Shown: positions 1 to 9,720 of the stretch, piece by piece
Numbering within the stretch: position 1 is the first letter of the stretch
Layout: each line of letters starts with the position of its first letter
From: Paracyclopina nana
Lineage: Eukaryota; Arthropoda; Copepoda; Cyclopoida; Cyclopettidae
Length of the DNA: 64,000 nt
Assembly (NCBI GenBank): GCA_019096065.1
Contig: JAGUCH010000003.1
Span: 620,001 to 684,000, forward strand
Direction of reading: 5' to 3'
Made by a program: the position numbers and the translations under genes
Notes under the pieces: model-generated
The model's input: only the letters and a program-made list of their open reading frames with translations
Databases searched by the model: none
Told to the model about the DNA's origin: nothing

Positions 1-1
1 A

Positions 2-430
2 GGCAAAGACGACTTGACTGCTGCTGCTGGCTGGGAGGAAAATGGGTACACCTACATCATGTTCCGCAAACCAGTTGATGCTGCTGAGGACGCTGACAAC
101 AGCTTCGAATCCCATCTGGAACTTATCTATGCATATGGACAAGCAAACCAGGATTTTTACAAAGAGGACGAGTTGAAGTACCACGGTGGAAATAGGGGTC
201 ACAAAGGTCAGTTTAAAAGTATCCTCCTCTTTTTTTACACCTTTGGCAAGTGCCAACCAAATCGAGTCCTTTGTTGTGGCACGTTTTTATTTGAGTGCAT
301 CATCATCTCCCCTGATTGGCTCTTTTGCTTCTCTCTTTTAGCCATTCTGGGCCGAACGGGTTACTCAAGTGCAGGTTCCACTCAAGCTTTTGCACCGTTT
401 ATTTTGCTCATTTTGCTATGTCTCCACTAA
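2..430 (+). CDS. DOMON-domain protein, C-terminal part, probably GPI-anchored (partial)
   Basis: This is the last part of a gene that begins upstream of the window. The exon open from base 2 ends at 206 (donor GTCAGT at 207), and the final exon is 342-430 after a TTTTAG acceptor; the 135 nt intron happens to keep the frame open. The residues GKDDLTAAAGWEENGYTYI, then FRKPVDA, LELIYAYGQ and KYHGGNRG follow the pattern of the end of a DOMON domain, a beta-sandwich that binds haem or sugar in extracellular redox and cuticle proteins. The last exon encodes a small Gly/Ser linker and a terminal hydrophobic stretch (FAPFILLILLCL) with no charged tail, as in GPI-attachment signals. A polyadenylation signal AATAAA lies at about 497. 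Which DOMON family it belongs to cannot be told from about 98 residues. Confidence 0.65.
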   Translation, partial: GKDDLTAAAGWEENGYTYIMFRKPVDAAEDADNSFESHLELIYAYGQANQDFYKEDELKYHGGNRGHKGQFKSILLFFYTFGKCQPNRVLCCGTFLFECIIISPDWLFCFSLLAILGRTGYSSAGSTQAFAPFILLILLCLH

Positions 431-577
431 TCATGTCGACTGCTTTCCTTCCACCTTTTGAAACGCTTCATTTATTATGAAAAATAATCTATTGCAATAA
501 TAAAAAAGGTCGACCACTCCTTATGTTGCATGCCGTTTTTGGTTCAATTTTTTTGCTTGAAAGCAAGCTAAATTTGC

Positions 578-1000
578 AAAGGAGCTGTCCACATTGGAAC
601 TAGTACGATTATTTGGGAGCCCTGTGCATATACTTTGAGCAGGCAACCTGAAATTTGACACGTGCATTCCTCTCCCCATAGCGCATGATCTTTATTAGCG
701 GCAATTTTTGATTTTCCGCCAAATGACAAACTTCCATTTTTCTCCGCTCCCAATTAACAAAATGAGCTGAATTTTTGTGTGTGGCTCCCATTTTGCCAGG
801 GCTACAACTTTTATTTATGACTTTTTTCTCGATTTGGACTCTCAAGGGTACATGTTTTTGAGCGTTTTTGGTTAATTTGCAATATCTTCAGCAGGCCTTA
901 GCCAAATGAAGTGAATTTTTGTGTGGAGCCCTAATTTTGCATTCTCCACATCTTTTATAAGTGTCATTTTTGCCCTTAATCACTTTTTTGGATGGCTGCT
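578..1000 (-). repeat. Left arm of foldback element
   Basis: It is near-identical in reverse complement to 4258-4682. Similarity fades after the stretch TTTTGCCCTTAATCACTT near base 990. Confidence 0.8.
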
Positions 1001-1013
1001 TCTGAGAGTTATC

Positions 1014-3030
1014 TGAATGATCAAAGTGTTCAGTATAATCAGAGTGTTCATTATGATCAGAGTGGTCATGGGGATCAATGAATTCAATGTGATCAGCATG
1101 GTAAGCTGTTCCCTGTTATCAGAATGATCAGTGAACACATGAAGACTTGATGCAATGTCTTGTTTGTTCTAGATGGCCATGGAAGGCCATCTGGCCCAAC
1201 CAACTGTGCGCCAGTGAAGGCTTTATATGAGCTAAAATAGATAATTCATTCAAGCCTACTTATCATTTCTAAATATTTTTTTAGTGATCACTCTTGCTGA
1301 TCATTGTGACAAAATAGACTTTGTTAGTCTTTCTGATCATACTGTACACATTAAACATACTGAGCAGCTGATCTGGATGAACACTTTGAAACTGATTGGC
1401 ACTAATCATGCTTATCACACTGAACATACTGATCACACTGATGACCCTAATGGGTGGCCATACTTGGATCGACTAGAGCATACAAAACTGTCACTGGATG
1501 TCACAGATAGTACAAATATTGACCATAAAAACTTACAGTTCTTGCATCAACAAAACAGAACTATACTTGGATCAACCGCTCTGATGATGAAGGAGTCCTT
1601 GGATTGACTGCTAAAGCATACAGTCTATGGATGGACTAGAAGGATAAACATATTTTGCCACCCCCAAAGATACAATCTTGTTGTAGTCTATCCAAAGCTG
1701 ATTTGTTGTGTCGATCCAAGGACTATAGAGAACAGTATCATAAAAAAAACATGCCATCTACCTACAATTTTGAATAATTACTTGGGAGTCAAGCTCAAAA
1801 TCTAGTTTCATTTTGATGAGTCTAGTCTCTTTTTTAGGGCAATTAATTTTTATAAGCAGCTACTTTTATTTTACTCATGCTGAGCATCAGGATTCTAACA
1901 TTGATGTCAAGTATGGTATGATTCATTTTGTCAATCCAAGTCTGATTCATCATGGTCTATCCAAGTACCTTCTGTTGTCGATCCAAGGGTAAGAGTCCAC
2001 CCTGATCACTAGTTATTAGGCATATCTTTGACTTGATCACTACAAGTTGTCTATGTAAAGGCTTTTTAATTAAATTATTTTGGTTGTATTTGTTGGCTGG
2101 CTATGCAGACTTTGCTGTCCTGTCAAAAGGGAAGTAAATAGTGCTCTAAATGTTGGGCAGAGCTCCAAGTCAAGCTGAGTCAGCTAATTATAAAAATATT
2201 TTACATTCTAAATGTAAACTAAAGGACACTTAAGTTAGAACTCGCCCCTAGCTGTCCAAACAGTGCACACTGACACAAGGTTTGGTTCTTCAATTGGTTG
2301 TTTACAGTTTAATTTTTCACTTTTTTGTACTTTACTTAGCTCTTGCTCTTTTCAAAACTATTTTGGCCACACACATGAGTCCAGCTCACGGAAATTGGAG
2401 AGTGAAAAATTAGCAAGGTATTTCGGACTCTTACCCTTGGATCGACAACAGATCGTCCATGAATAGACTATCACAAATTAGCCTAGTGTTGACAAAACAT
2501 TTCATCCCTGGATTGACTACTACTACGGACAGTCCCCAGATGGATGAGACAGATCATCCTTGGATCAACTGTCAGAGCACACAGTCCTTGGATAGACCAG
2601 GACTGACATTTATTTGGTTATTCAAGAAAAATGAGCTGTACTTGGATTGACAAGACAAATCGTCCTTGGATCGTCTATGAGAACATACAGTCCTTGGATA
2701 GAACAACAGTTTTTGTTGAATTCTAACATTGTACAGTACGTTCTAGCTTTCAATCCAAGTACGATCTGTTTTTCGATGCAGGGACAGTCAGTTATGTCAG
2801 TATATCCAAGCACAGTTCATTCTAGTCGACCCAAATCCTGTTAAGTCATAGTAGTCAATCCAAGGACTATCCATTTCTTTGATCCACAAACTGTTTGTCT
2901 TCATAGTACATCCAAGGACAATCTGTCTTGTCGATCCAGGGACTATGAGTTCTGTTAGTCTATCCAAGGGCAATCTGTTGCAGACTATCCGCAGACAGTA
3001 TGTCCTAGTTGATCCAAGTATGGCCGCCTG
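1014..3030. repeat. Phrase-repeat arrays (ACTGATCA-like, then CTTGGATCGAC-like)
   Basis: From about 1014 to 1460 an ACTGATCA/GATCA(T/C)ACTG phrase recurs at irregular 9-20 bp spacing. From about 1460 to 3030 a phrase CTTGGATYGAC recurs at 30-60 bp spacing. It is mostly in that orientation up to about 2700 (for example 2433, 2557, 2640, 2667) and mostly reversed as GTCGATCCAAGG from about 2748 to 3010, with an earlier reversed block at 1710-1990. No conserved reading frame runs through it. Confidence 0.6.
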
Positions 3031-3139
3031 GTGTTTCACACTAGGCAAGGCAAGGGCTCACTAGCATTACATGAGATGATTCCCATGTGTCGAGACAGCT
3101 GATCCAATTTTCATAACACCACACATACACTCGACAATG

Positions 3140-3870
3140 TCACAGTGTCACACTGGTCACAGAGTCCAACTTGCCATGGGGTCCCACTTGTCAGTGTTTC
3201 ACAAAATGTGCTATCATCTCATGCTATGTCCCACAGGTCCTGGGTTCCAGCATCCCACTGCTCCTAGTGTTCCACTAGTCCCTGGGTCCCACAGGTCCCA
3301 GCATCTCGCTGGTCTAAGTGTCCCACTGGACCCATCATCCCACTGGTCCCAGCATCCCATTGGTCCCAGATCCCGGCCGTCCCACTGGTACTGGAATTTT
3401 TTACTATGAGCTATGAAGTGACTTTTTTGAAACTGTGTTAACAGAAAGTTAGCTAACATTGTTAAGTTAAAGAAAATAACAGAAAGTTAAGTAAGAGCAT
3501 TAAGTTAAAGAAAACATTAGTCATTTTGGTCTTAGTAAGAACTCTTAACTCAGTCTTGTCAGTGGTTTTGCCTGTGACCATTGGGATCCCGGGACCAGTG
3601 GGACCCTGGGAACAGTGGGACGCTGGGACCAGTGGGACGCTGGGACCAGTGGGACGCCGGGACTAGTGGGACCCAGGGACCAGTGGGACCCTGGACCCCT
3701 GAACCAAAAGGACCCCTGGACTAGTGAGACTCCTGGACCGGTAGGACACCCTGGACCAGTGAGACCCCTGGACCAGTGGGTCGCTCGGGACCAGTGAGAC
3801 CCTGGGACCAGTGGGACGCTGGGATTAGTGAGACCCTGGGACCAGTGAGATCCTGAGACCAGTAGGATGC
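3140..3870. repeat. Inverted pair of CCCACTGGTCCCAG arrays
   Basis: A phrase close to TCCCACTGGTCCCAGCA is repeated at 3170-3390 on the plus strand. The same phrase in reverse (GGGACCAGTGGGACGCT) is repeated at 3590-3870. The arrays face each other across about 200 bp of AT-rich sequence, so single strands could form a long imperfect hairpin. Confidence 0.7.
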
Positions 3871-4257
3871 TGTGAAGCATAAGACTCATCTTGCTGTAGC
3901 CCTCAGTGAGCCGCGGCCTTGTGCTAGAGTAACACACCTTGCCAATTTTTCACATTTTCCGTGAGCTCAACACATGCGTGTGGCCACTTTTTTTTCCCAA
4001 GAATTAAGGACTTGTAGTGATAAATTCATACATCTAAAGGCCTTGATTTTCCATGGATATTTTCACTTTTTTGGAAAGTTACGAAGAAAAAATGTTGCCA
4101 ACAAGATGATAAGCTGTATGCTTCCCAAAATTGAAGTGGCAGAAATGATGAAGTAATCAGGATCTCCTTTTATCTTGGGTCTCTTATAGGGCTCTCAAAA
4201 TTAAGATTACTTTGCTGACCTCTGCTTGAGATACATAAAAAATACAAAAAGTTCTCG

Positions 4258-4682
4258 TATACAGCCACCCAAAGAAGTGACTAAGGGCAAAAATGACACT
4301 TATAAAAGATGTGGAGAATGCAAAATTAGGGCTCCACACAAAAATTCACTTCATTTGGCTAAGGCCTGCTGAAGATATTGCAAATTAACCAAAAACGCTC
4401 AAAAACATGTACCCTTGAGAGTCCAAATCGAGAAAAAAGTCATAAATAAAAGTTGTAGCCCTGGCAAAATGGGAGCCACACACAAAAATTCAGCTCATTT
4501 TGTTAATTGGGAGCGGAGAAAAATGGAAGTTTGTCATTTGGCGGAAAATCAAAAATTGCCGCTAATAAAGATCATGCGCTATGGGGAGAGGAATGCACGT
4601 GTCAAATTTCAGGTTGCCTGCTCAAAGTATATGCACAGGGCTCCCAAATAATCGTACTAGTTCCAATGTGGACAGCTCCTTT
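4258..4682 (+). repeat. Right arm of foldback element
   Basis: This is the partner of 578-1000. It ends with GGACAGCTCCTTT, after which the left and right flanks no longer match. Confidence 0.8.
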
Positions 4683-5003
4683 AGAAGTTTGGACGTCTGC
4701 ACCATCAAAAAGTGCGTCGAGGCTCAGTGAGCTGAGGCAACTGGCTCTCATATCCGGATTGCTGTTGGTCGGACTCCTTGGGCTGCAACTTGTGCAAAAC
4801 ATCAATGAGGGCATCTTGTGCTGCGTTCCAAAGAATCATGCCAACCCAGTGCAATCAATCTCACTCAAGGCATTTTGATCCATAAGCTTTTTATTTACAA
4901 TTTTATGTATGTTACGAGAAGACTTTAGATTTTACATGTATATAGGCTTAGATAAATGTTTACATTGAGATTCATGCAAGAGTTTTTGTTGACTTATTTT
5001 AAG

Positions 5004-6610
5004 TCAATCGTTATTAGAATTGAGTGAAGATGGCTCTTCTGGATCATCGCTTGTATCAATTCCTTGGTCGCGGAATCTCTCATATTTCAGCTTGGCCAAT
5101 TTCTTATGGAACGAGGCCTCTTCGGCCTCTTCCTCTGCTTTCTTCCTTTGAGCCTTTAATATATTTAGTTAACATCGTTTTCTATTTTTAGCTATTTTAG
5201 CACATACCCTCAAAAGCAGTAGCATTTCTTCCTCATATTCCTTGCTATTTAGGGCTGCCTCGGTGAAAGCATCTTTTTTGTCCTTGGCAATTGGAACATC
5301 TTTCGGTTTTACAGCAACTGGAGCTTTCTTCGTAGGTTTGGCAACTGGAGCTTCTTTGGGCTTTGCTACTGGAGCTTCCTTGGGCTTAGCAGCTGGTTTC
5401 ATGTGAGAGTCTTTTGCTTCCTCTTTTGGACTCTTTTTAACCTCCGCTTGCTTAGGCCTCTCGAATGTCTCGTTTGCTTTGTTCTCATTCTGGAAATCAT
5501 GATAAATCATTTTACATTTCAGAAAATGTATATCTTACCTTCACTTTGGTTTGGTGCTCGGTCAGGAGTGACAAGACTGCATCTTGCTCGTCAGATCCCT
5601 TCTTCCACACGGACAAGTCTTGGGCCAAATCCAGAGGAGTCTTGCCCTTGTGGTTCCTCGGTGCCAAGTCTCCATCCAGATGTCGTGTCAGCTGCTTGAT
5701 GGCTGCCAAATTGAATTCCATGGCTGCGATGTGCAGCGGAGTGTTGCCATCTTCATCCTGGATGTTTTTGTTCTCCATCTTGCCAGCCAGCCTTGCGATC
5801 ATTTCGACGTTGTCATTCTTGGCCGCATAGTGGAGAGCAGCCTGTCCATGAATATCTTTGGCTTCCACGTCATCCAGCATCTTGACGAGAATTTTGAGGG
5901 CCTCAGTGTCGTTATTTTTGGCTGCCAAGAGCAGAGGGCTGACGCCAAAGTTGTCCTGGATGTTTTTGTTGGTCATCTTCTCTGCCAAATATTGGATCAT
6001 GTCCACGTTGCCATTTTTGGCTGCGTGATGCAGAGCGGTCCATCCCTTGTTGTCCTTGGTGTCAACTCCATCAGTCATGTTGGCCAACACCTTGACAGCA
6101 TCCGTGTAGTAGGACATGGTGGCTCTGTGCAGGGGGGTTTCGCCCTTGTCATTCTGCACATTGAGGTCAGACATTTTCTTGGCCAGGCACTGGATCATGT
6201 CAATGTTTCCATTTTCCGCTGCACAGTGCATGGCAGTGCATCCCTACATAGATATTTTTATGAACATCATCAATAATGCTGAAATCATAGTATACCTTGT
6301 CATCTTTCATTTCTACATCATCCAGCATTTGGCTCAGAACTTTGACAGCGTCAGTTCTGTTGTGGTAAGCTGCCCAGTGCAAAGGAGTCTTGCCATGCTT
6401 GTCCCTCAAGTTTCTGTTGGAAATCTTCTCGGCCAAGGACTTGATCAGCTCCACGTTGCCATTTTTGGCTGCATGGTGGAAGGCTGTGTAGCCATCAGAG
6501 TCCTCAATGTCCACGTAGTTCAGCTTGGCAACTTGCTTCAACACTGTCTCTGTGTCATTGTTCCGGGCTGCGTACAGCAAAAGATGTTCATCTGACATTT
6601 CGGACCGCAT
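5004..6610 (-). CDS. Ankyrin-repeat protein with Lys/Pro/Ala-rich C-terminus
   Basis: The coding exons are 6296-6610, 5539-6243, 5208-5489 and 5004-5153 on the minus strand, with introns of 52, 49 and 54 nt and all phases consistent, giving 483 residues. The first 340 residues are about ten ankyrin repeats, each with the GxTxLHxAAxNG hallmark (GYTAFHHAA, GKTPLHWAA, GWTALHHAA, GNTPLHIAA). A Lys/Pro/Ala stretch follows, including tandem AKPKEAPV units, and then a charged, probably helical tail ending in an acidic/Ser segment. There is no signal peptide or membrane span, so a cytosolic or nuclear scaffold is expected; the partner is unknown. The ATG is directly preceded by a pyrimidine run and CCCCAG, so a 5' UTR intron or a trans-splice acceptor is likely. 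A polyadenylation signal is at 4890-4895 (minus). I cannot assign an orthologue. Confidence 0.85.
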
Positions 6611-8010
6611 CTGGGGAAAAAAATGAATTACTCAACTATTCTTGAGTGTTACGTAACGTATTCTGAATGTACTTTCATGTCAAAAATGAGGGGATATTTT
6701 TTGCGCGAAAATCTCCCTATTTTTTCGCAACTTTTCCTGCATAAATTATGATAAGGGAAAGGAATTGCTGTCAATTTACCTTGAATTCTGTTATCCTTGT
6801 ATCACCTTTTTAGCAGCTACCAAAAGTGCACCAATGCGCATAGGAAGACGTTAGTCAACTGGCCGAATGAATGGGAGCTTTCTTTTTCTTTACTTTCATA
6901 GTGATATGGTATGTTAGCAGTGGCTCTAATGTACTTTCACATTTTCTGCAGGGAGTCACTTACAGCCGAAAGACTTTGAAATATTGCATGATTAGAAATG
7001 CAGACTGCATGGAAAACAAGCAATTATCTGCTCACTCATGGATATATTGCTCATTATTCCATCGCATTCCATAGGGTTGAGAGATGTTACTTTCCAACAT
7101 TGCGTAATTTTTGAGAGCCATGAATGTAGCTCAACTTATTGCGTGACAGCCGCTTTATGATTCATGTGACCTCCCTATAAAAATTAAAAAACACACGTTG
7201 CGCGTTGCTAACTTTGGCTCTGTTTCGATTATCAGCAACTTTTGCAACTTGTTCATTTTAATTCAAACAGCTTTAACAGCTGCATTGACTAACGAAATGT
7301 CAAAACGGTTGAGGTTTCATACTATTAGGTGGTTGCCACCAATAAAAAAGCAAAATCTTTTCAAAGCTTAACTATTGCAAAAAATGAGTACCGAAATTAA
7401 TGCAATTTTTCTAAAGTCTTTGTGATTAAACGACAAGCATAATTAATCAGAAAAATAAAGGAAAAATCACTAAAAGATACTCTGAAGGGATTGAAGTGAT
7501 TTTTTGCCCTGCAGAAATTGTTGATTTTAAAGATATCCTTCCTCCCTATGATAAGAAGTGAATTAAGCTTTTTATTTGGCTCCATCCCAATCGTTTTGCT
7601 CCTCTAGCTCATTTTGGCCAATAATCAGCGTTTTTATTGACAAGTGTAGCTTTTACAGAAAAGCCTGTGAACTTTTCCCTGCTATGTTGCCACTTTAATT
7701 TTTTCCGACTACGCTGACTCGTTTAAATTAGTGATGGAACGAGCCGGAAATTTTCACCTTGATCAAGCTTCAAGCTTTTTGAAAGGTGTTCGAGTGATCC
7801 CAAGCTTTTGAAAATTATTTTCAATTTTTTTCAAGCTCAAAATTTCTCACTCACACGCTTTTTGCTTATGTAGCTCAAGCTGGGTTTTAGTTTCAAGCTT
7901 TCAAGCCAAGCGCAAGCGTAAACTCGTTCCATCACTAGTTTTAATGCCGTGAAAATGTTGTAGGAACAATTTCTCGCCAAAGCAGAAAAACAAATCTTTA
8001 AAAAACAACA
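6611..8010. other. Intergenic, no gene seen apart from a MITE
   Basis: This is AT-rich sequence with only short unrelated ORFs. The one structured feature is the hAT MITE at 7729-7937. Confidence 0.6.
7729..7937. mobile_element. hAT-type MITE, 209 bp, with 8-bp target duplication
   Basis: The ends are perfect 15-bp inverted repeats TAGTGATGGAACGAG. They are flanked by GTTTAAAT at 7721-7728 and GTTTTAAT at 7938-7945, a 7-of-8 match. An 8-bp duplication and a TAGNGATGG-type end are typical of hAT elements. The interior has repeated AAGCTT/CAAGCTT motifs and no ORF, so the element is non-autonomous. Confidence 0.85.
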
Positions 8011-8293
8011 ATGAGTGAAATGGACGAAATGGAGCGAGGAGTAAGCTCAAAGATGGAGGAATCAATCTTCCCAATTTCGATTGGTGTTAAAATACCCGAT
8101 GAAGAAGATTGGACCAGATTCGCTATTTATCCAGTCTCTGCACAGTGTGAATTCACTGGTCCAACAATGAAGGATATATTTTCGTATCGGCCAAAAGGGA
8201 AGCTTACCAGTAAGCACCGTCAACATTTCGGATTGATGAGTATCTCCCGGAGGTTAAAACGCAAGTCATTTGTCTTCTGCCGCAAAGCAGATC
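8011..8293 (+). CDS. Unrecognised candidate first exon
   Basis: An ATG in a fair context (CAACAATGAG) opens 94 codons that run into a good donor, GTGAGT, at 8294. The product begins MSEMDEMERG, is rich in charged residues and ends in a basic cluster (SRRLKRKSF). No family is recognised and no downstream exon could be linked. A later open stretch at 9115-9250 that ends at another GTGAGT might belong to it, but the phase cannot be tested. The LTR retrotransposon at 9327 may have landed inside this gene. Confidence 0.3.
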
Positions 8294-8329
8294 GTGAGTA
8301 TATGAATTGTCAATAATTTTGGGTGCCGT

Positions 8330-8520
8330 CACTAAGGCCTAACATGTTGTGGGTTTTAGGATCTAAAATTCAGATGGGTTTTAACATCTAAAAAGATGGG
8401 TTTTAAAGCCTACACTTTTTTGGATTTGGGTGCTAAGATCTAAGTTGAAAAATTGATTTGAGCTGTACCTGGGTTTCATGATCTTAAGTACAATATTTTA
8501 AGATCGAACAGCTTCATAAC
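8330..8520 (+). repeat. Phrase repeat GGGTTTTAARATCTAA
   Basis: Variants of GGGTTTTAAnATCTAA recur five or six times with drift, beginning with GGGTGCCGTCACTAAGG. The lead-in and phrase resemble the element at 58040-59027 (GGGTGCCGGTATTAAGATCGAA), so this may be a diverged single arm of the same kind of element. Confidence 0.45.
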
Positions 8521-8822
8521 TAGACAGCGACAAGAAATTGAAGTTTTCACTACATATTTTTGTTACTAGAAAGCACATATTATTAGCTCACCAAAATACC
8601 TGTTTATATCACAATGGCTCTTCACGTTTTGAAGAGAAAATACACATTTATTATTTAATTAACTCTCACTTTTTTATGTGTTTTTTTTTTGCATTGGTGA
8701 TAAGGCAACTAATGTTACGTTTCGACAGCTCTATATAGGTAAAGCAAAGGAGTGCTAACACGTTTCTATTACTTTATGAACACTTTGAAAACTCGGCTTT
8801 GGTTGACAATTATATAAACATT

Positions 8823-9085
8823 TTATTTTATTGTGTCGGAACTTGCAAAGTTAAAACCATGCAAAATTTTTGGGAAAACATTTTTTGTCCGAAAATCTAG
8901 TTGGAAAATCTCCGAAAAGTTGAGTAGCTTTATCTCCGAAAAGTTGAGTAGCTCTATGTCCGACCAATTATGCACAGTTGTTAAATGTCCGAACTCGCCT
9001 AGATGTACTACCTCCGAAATAACTTGTTCAGTAGTAAAATGTCCGAACCCTTCTAGTTGTATTATCTCCGAATAAGCCAATGGAT
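8823..9085 (-). repeat. Phrase repeat TTCGGAG/TAGTACATCTAG, left arm
   Basis: Read on the minus strand, the phrases TCGGAGnTAGTACATCTAG and TTCGGACAT alternate several times. The same phrases occur on the plus strand at 15560-15745, and AATAAGCCAATGG at 9072-9084 is matched by CCATTGGCTTATT at 15188-15200. The two blocks therefore look like opposed arms of one older foldback element that the LTR retrotransposon later split. Confidence 0.5.
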
Positions 9086-9326
9086 GGACAAACTTTTTCG
9101 CTAGATGGCGCTTTTTGGGCAAGCATATTTGGAAAAACTGTCGCGCGCGAAACTTGTCACGTGATCAGGAGTGGCACTTTGATTGCCTCATCAGCGAAGC
9201 CAGGCTAGAAAAAATGGGTTTCAGCAATGAAAAGCTTGGAATTTTGTGTGAGTTGCATATGGTTTTATGGCTTGAAAGGGTGCCATTTTATCCGTATATT
9301 AATTAGGTTTTTGGAATTAGTGCACC

Positions 9327-9562
9327 TGTTGTGAATTTGGTGTCTATAGCAATACCTTGACTTCTCTCGTACAAAGCCACAACTGAGTTTATTTCTCAAC
9401 CAAGCACTGTATATACAATGTACTGTCAAGGTGAAATCGCATTGTACATCCTGCTAGGTGAAAGTGTGGTTAGGCAGCGCGGCTCGTACTATGCTACTAT
9501 ACTACTATATTACTGAAGGACGCGCTAGCGCCATGAATGGTGAAAGTTATAAAAACATAACA
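9327..9562 (-). repeat. 3' LTR of the Ty3/gypsy element
   Basis: It is 236 bp and is the partner of 14840-15075. In element orientation it directly follows the polypurine tract. Confidence 0.95.
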
Positions 9563-9572
9563 TCCCTCCCAA
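9563..9572 (-). promoter_or_regulatory. Polypurine tract
   Basis: TTGGGAGGGA directly abuts the start of the 3' LTR, the usual place for the plus-strand primer of reverse transcription. Confidence 0.8.
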
Positions 9573-9720
9573 GCTAAAGAAAGCTGTTGTTAACAGGGGA
9601 TGAAGGTATTAACGAAAACCACCACCAAGTCATAAAAGTTAGAAAGTGTAAAGTCAAACTTCAGGTTTGTCAGGTCAGGTCAAACAGGATAATTATGACC
9701 AAGTCATGTTAAGGCAGACA

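Larger units (their letters stand above)
578..4682. mobile_element. Foldback-type element with ~420 bp terminal inverted repeats
   Basis: The segment 578-1000 reappears in reverse complement at 4258-4682 with only scattered differences, so about 420 bp arms bracket about 3.3 kb. The shared outer end is AAAGGAGCTGTCC. The two arms encode the same spurious ORFs, which is how the symmetry shows up. The interior has no credible gene. It holds short phrases repeated with drift (1014-3030 and 3140-3870), themselves arranged in opposed orientations. I see no transposase and no convincing target-site duplication (flanks AAATTTGC and AGAAGTTT do not match). Foldback elements with long arms built of subrepeats are known from Drosophila and other animals; membership of a known family here is inference. 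Confidence 0.7.

Noticed and set aside
568-845. Identical ORFs at 568-845 (-) and 4415-4878 (+) as a duplicated small gene
   Set aside because: They are simply the two arms of the foldback element. Two overlapping frames are open in each arm, which is not expected of a real gene.
4683-4880. Possible minus-strand coding remnant (a HWVGMILWNAAQDALIDVLHK-like stretch)
   Set aside because: It has coding-like composition, but an in-frame stop lies just upstream, a stop follows after about 45 codons and no good acceptor precedes it. It could be an exon cut off by the foldback insertion, but this cannot be supported.
5403-6595. Plus-strand ORFs of 98-230 codons opposite the ankyrin gene
   Set aside because: They are antisense shadows of the ankyrin repeats; the minus strand has the repeats, splice sites and polyadenylation signal.
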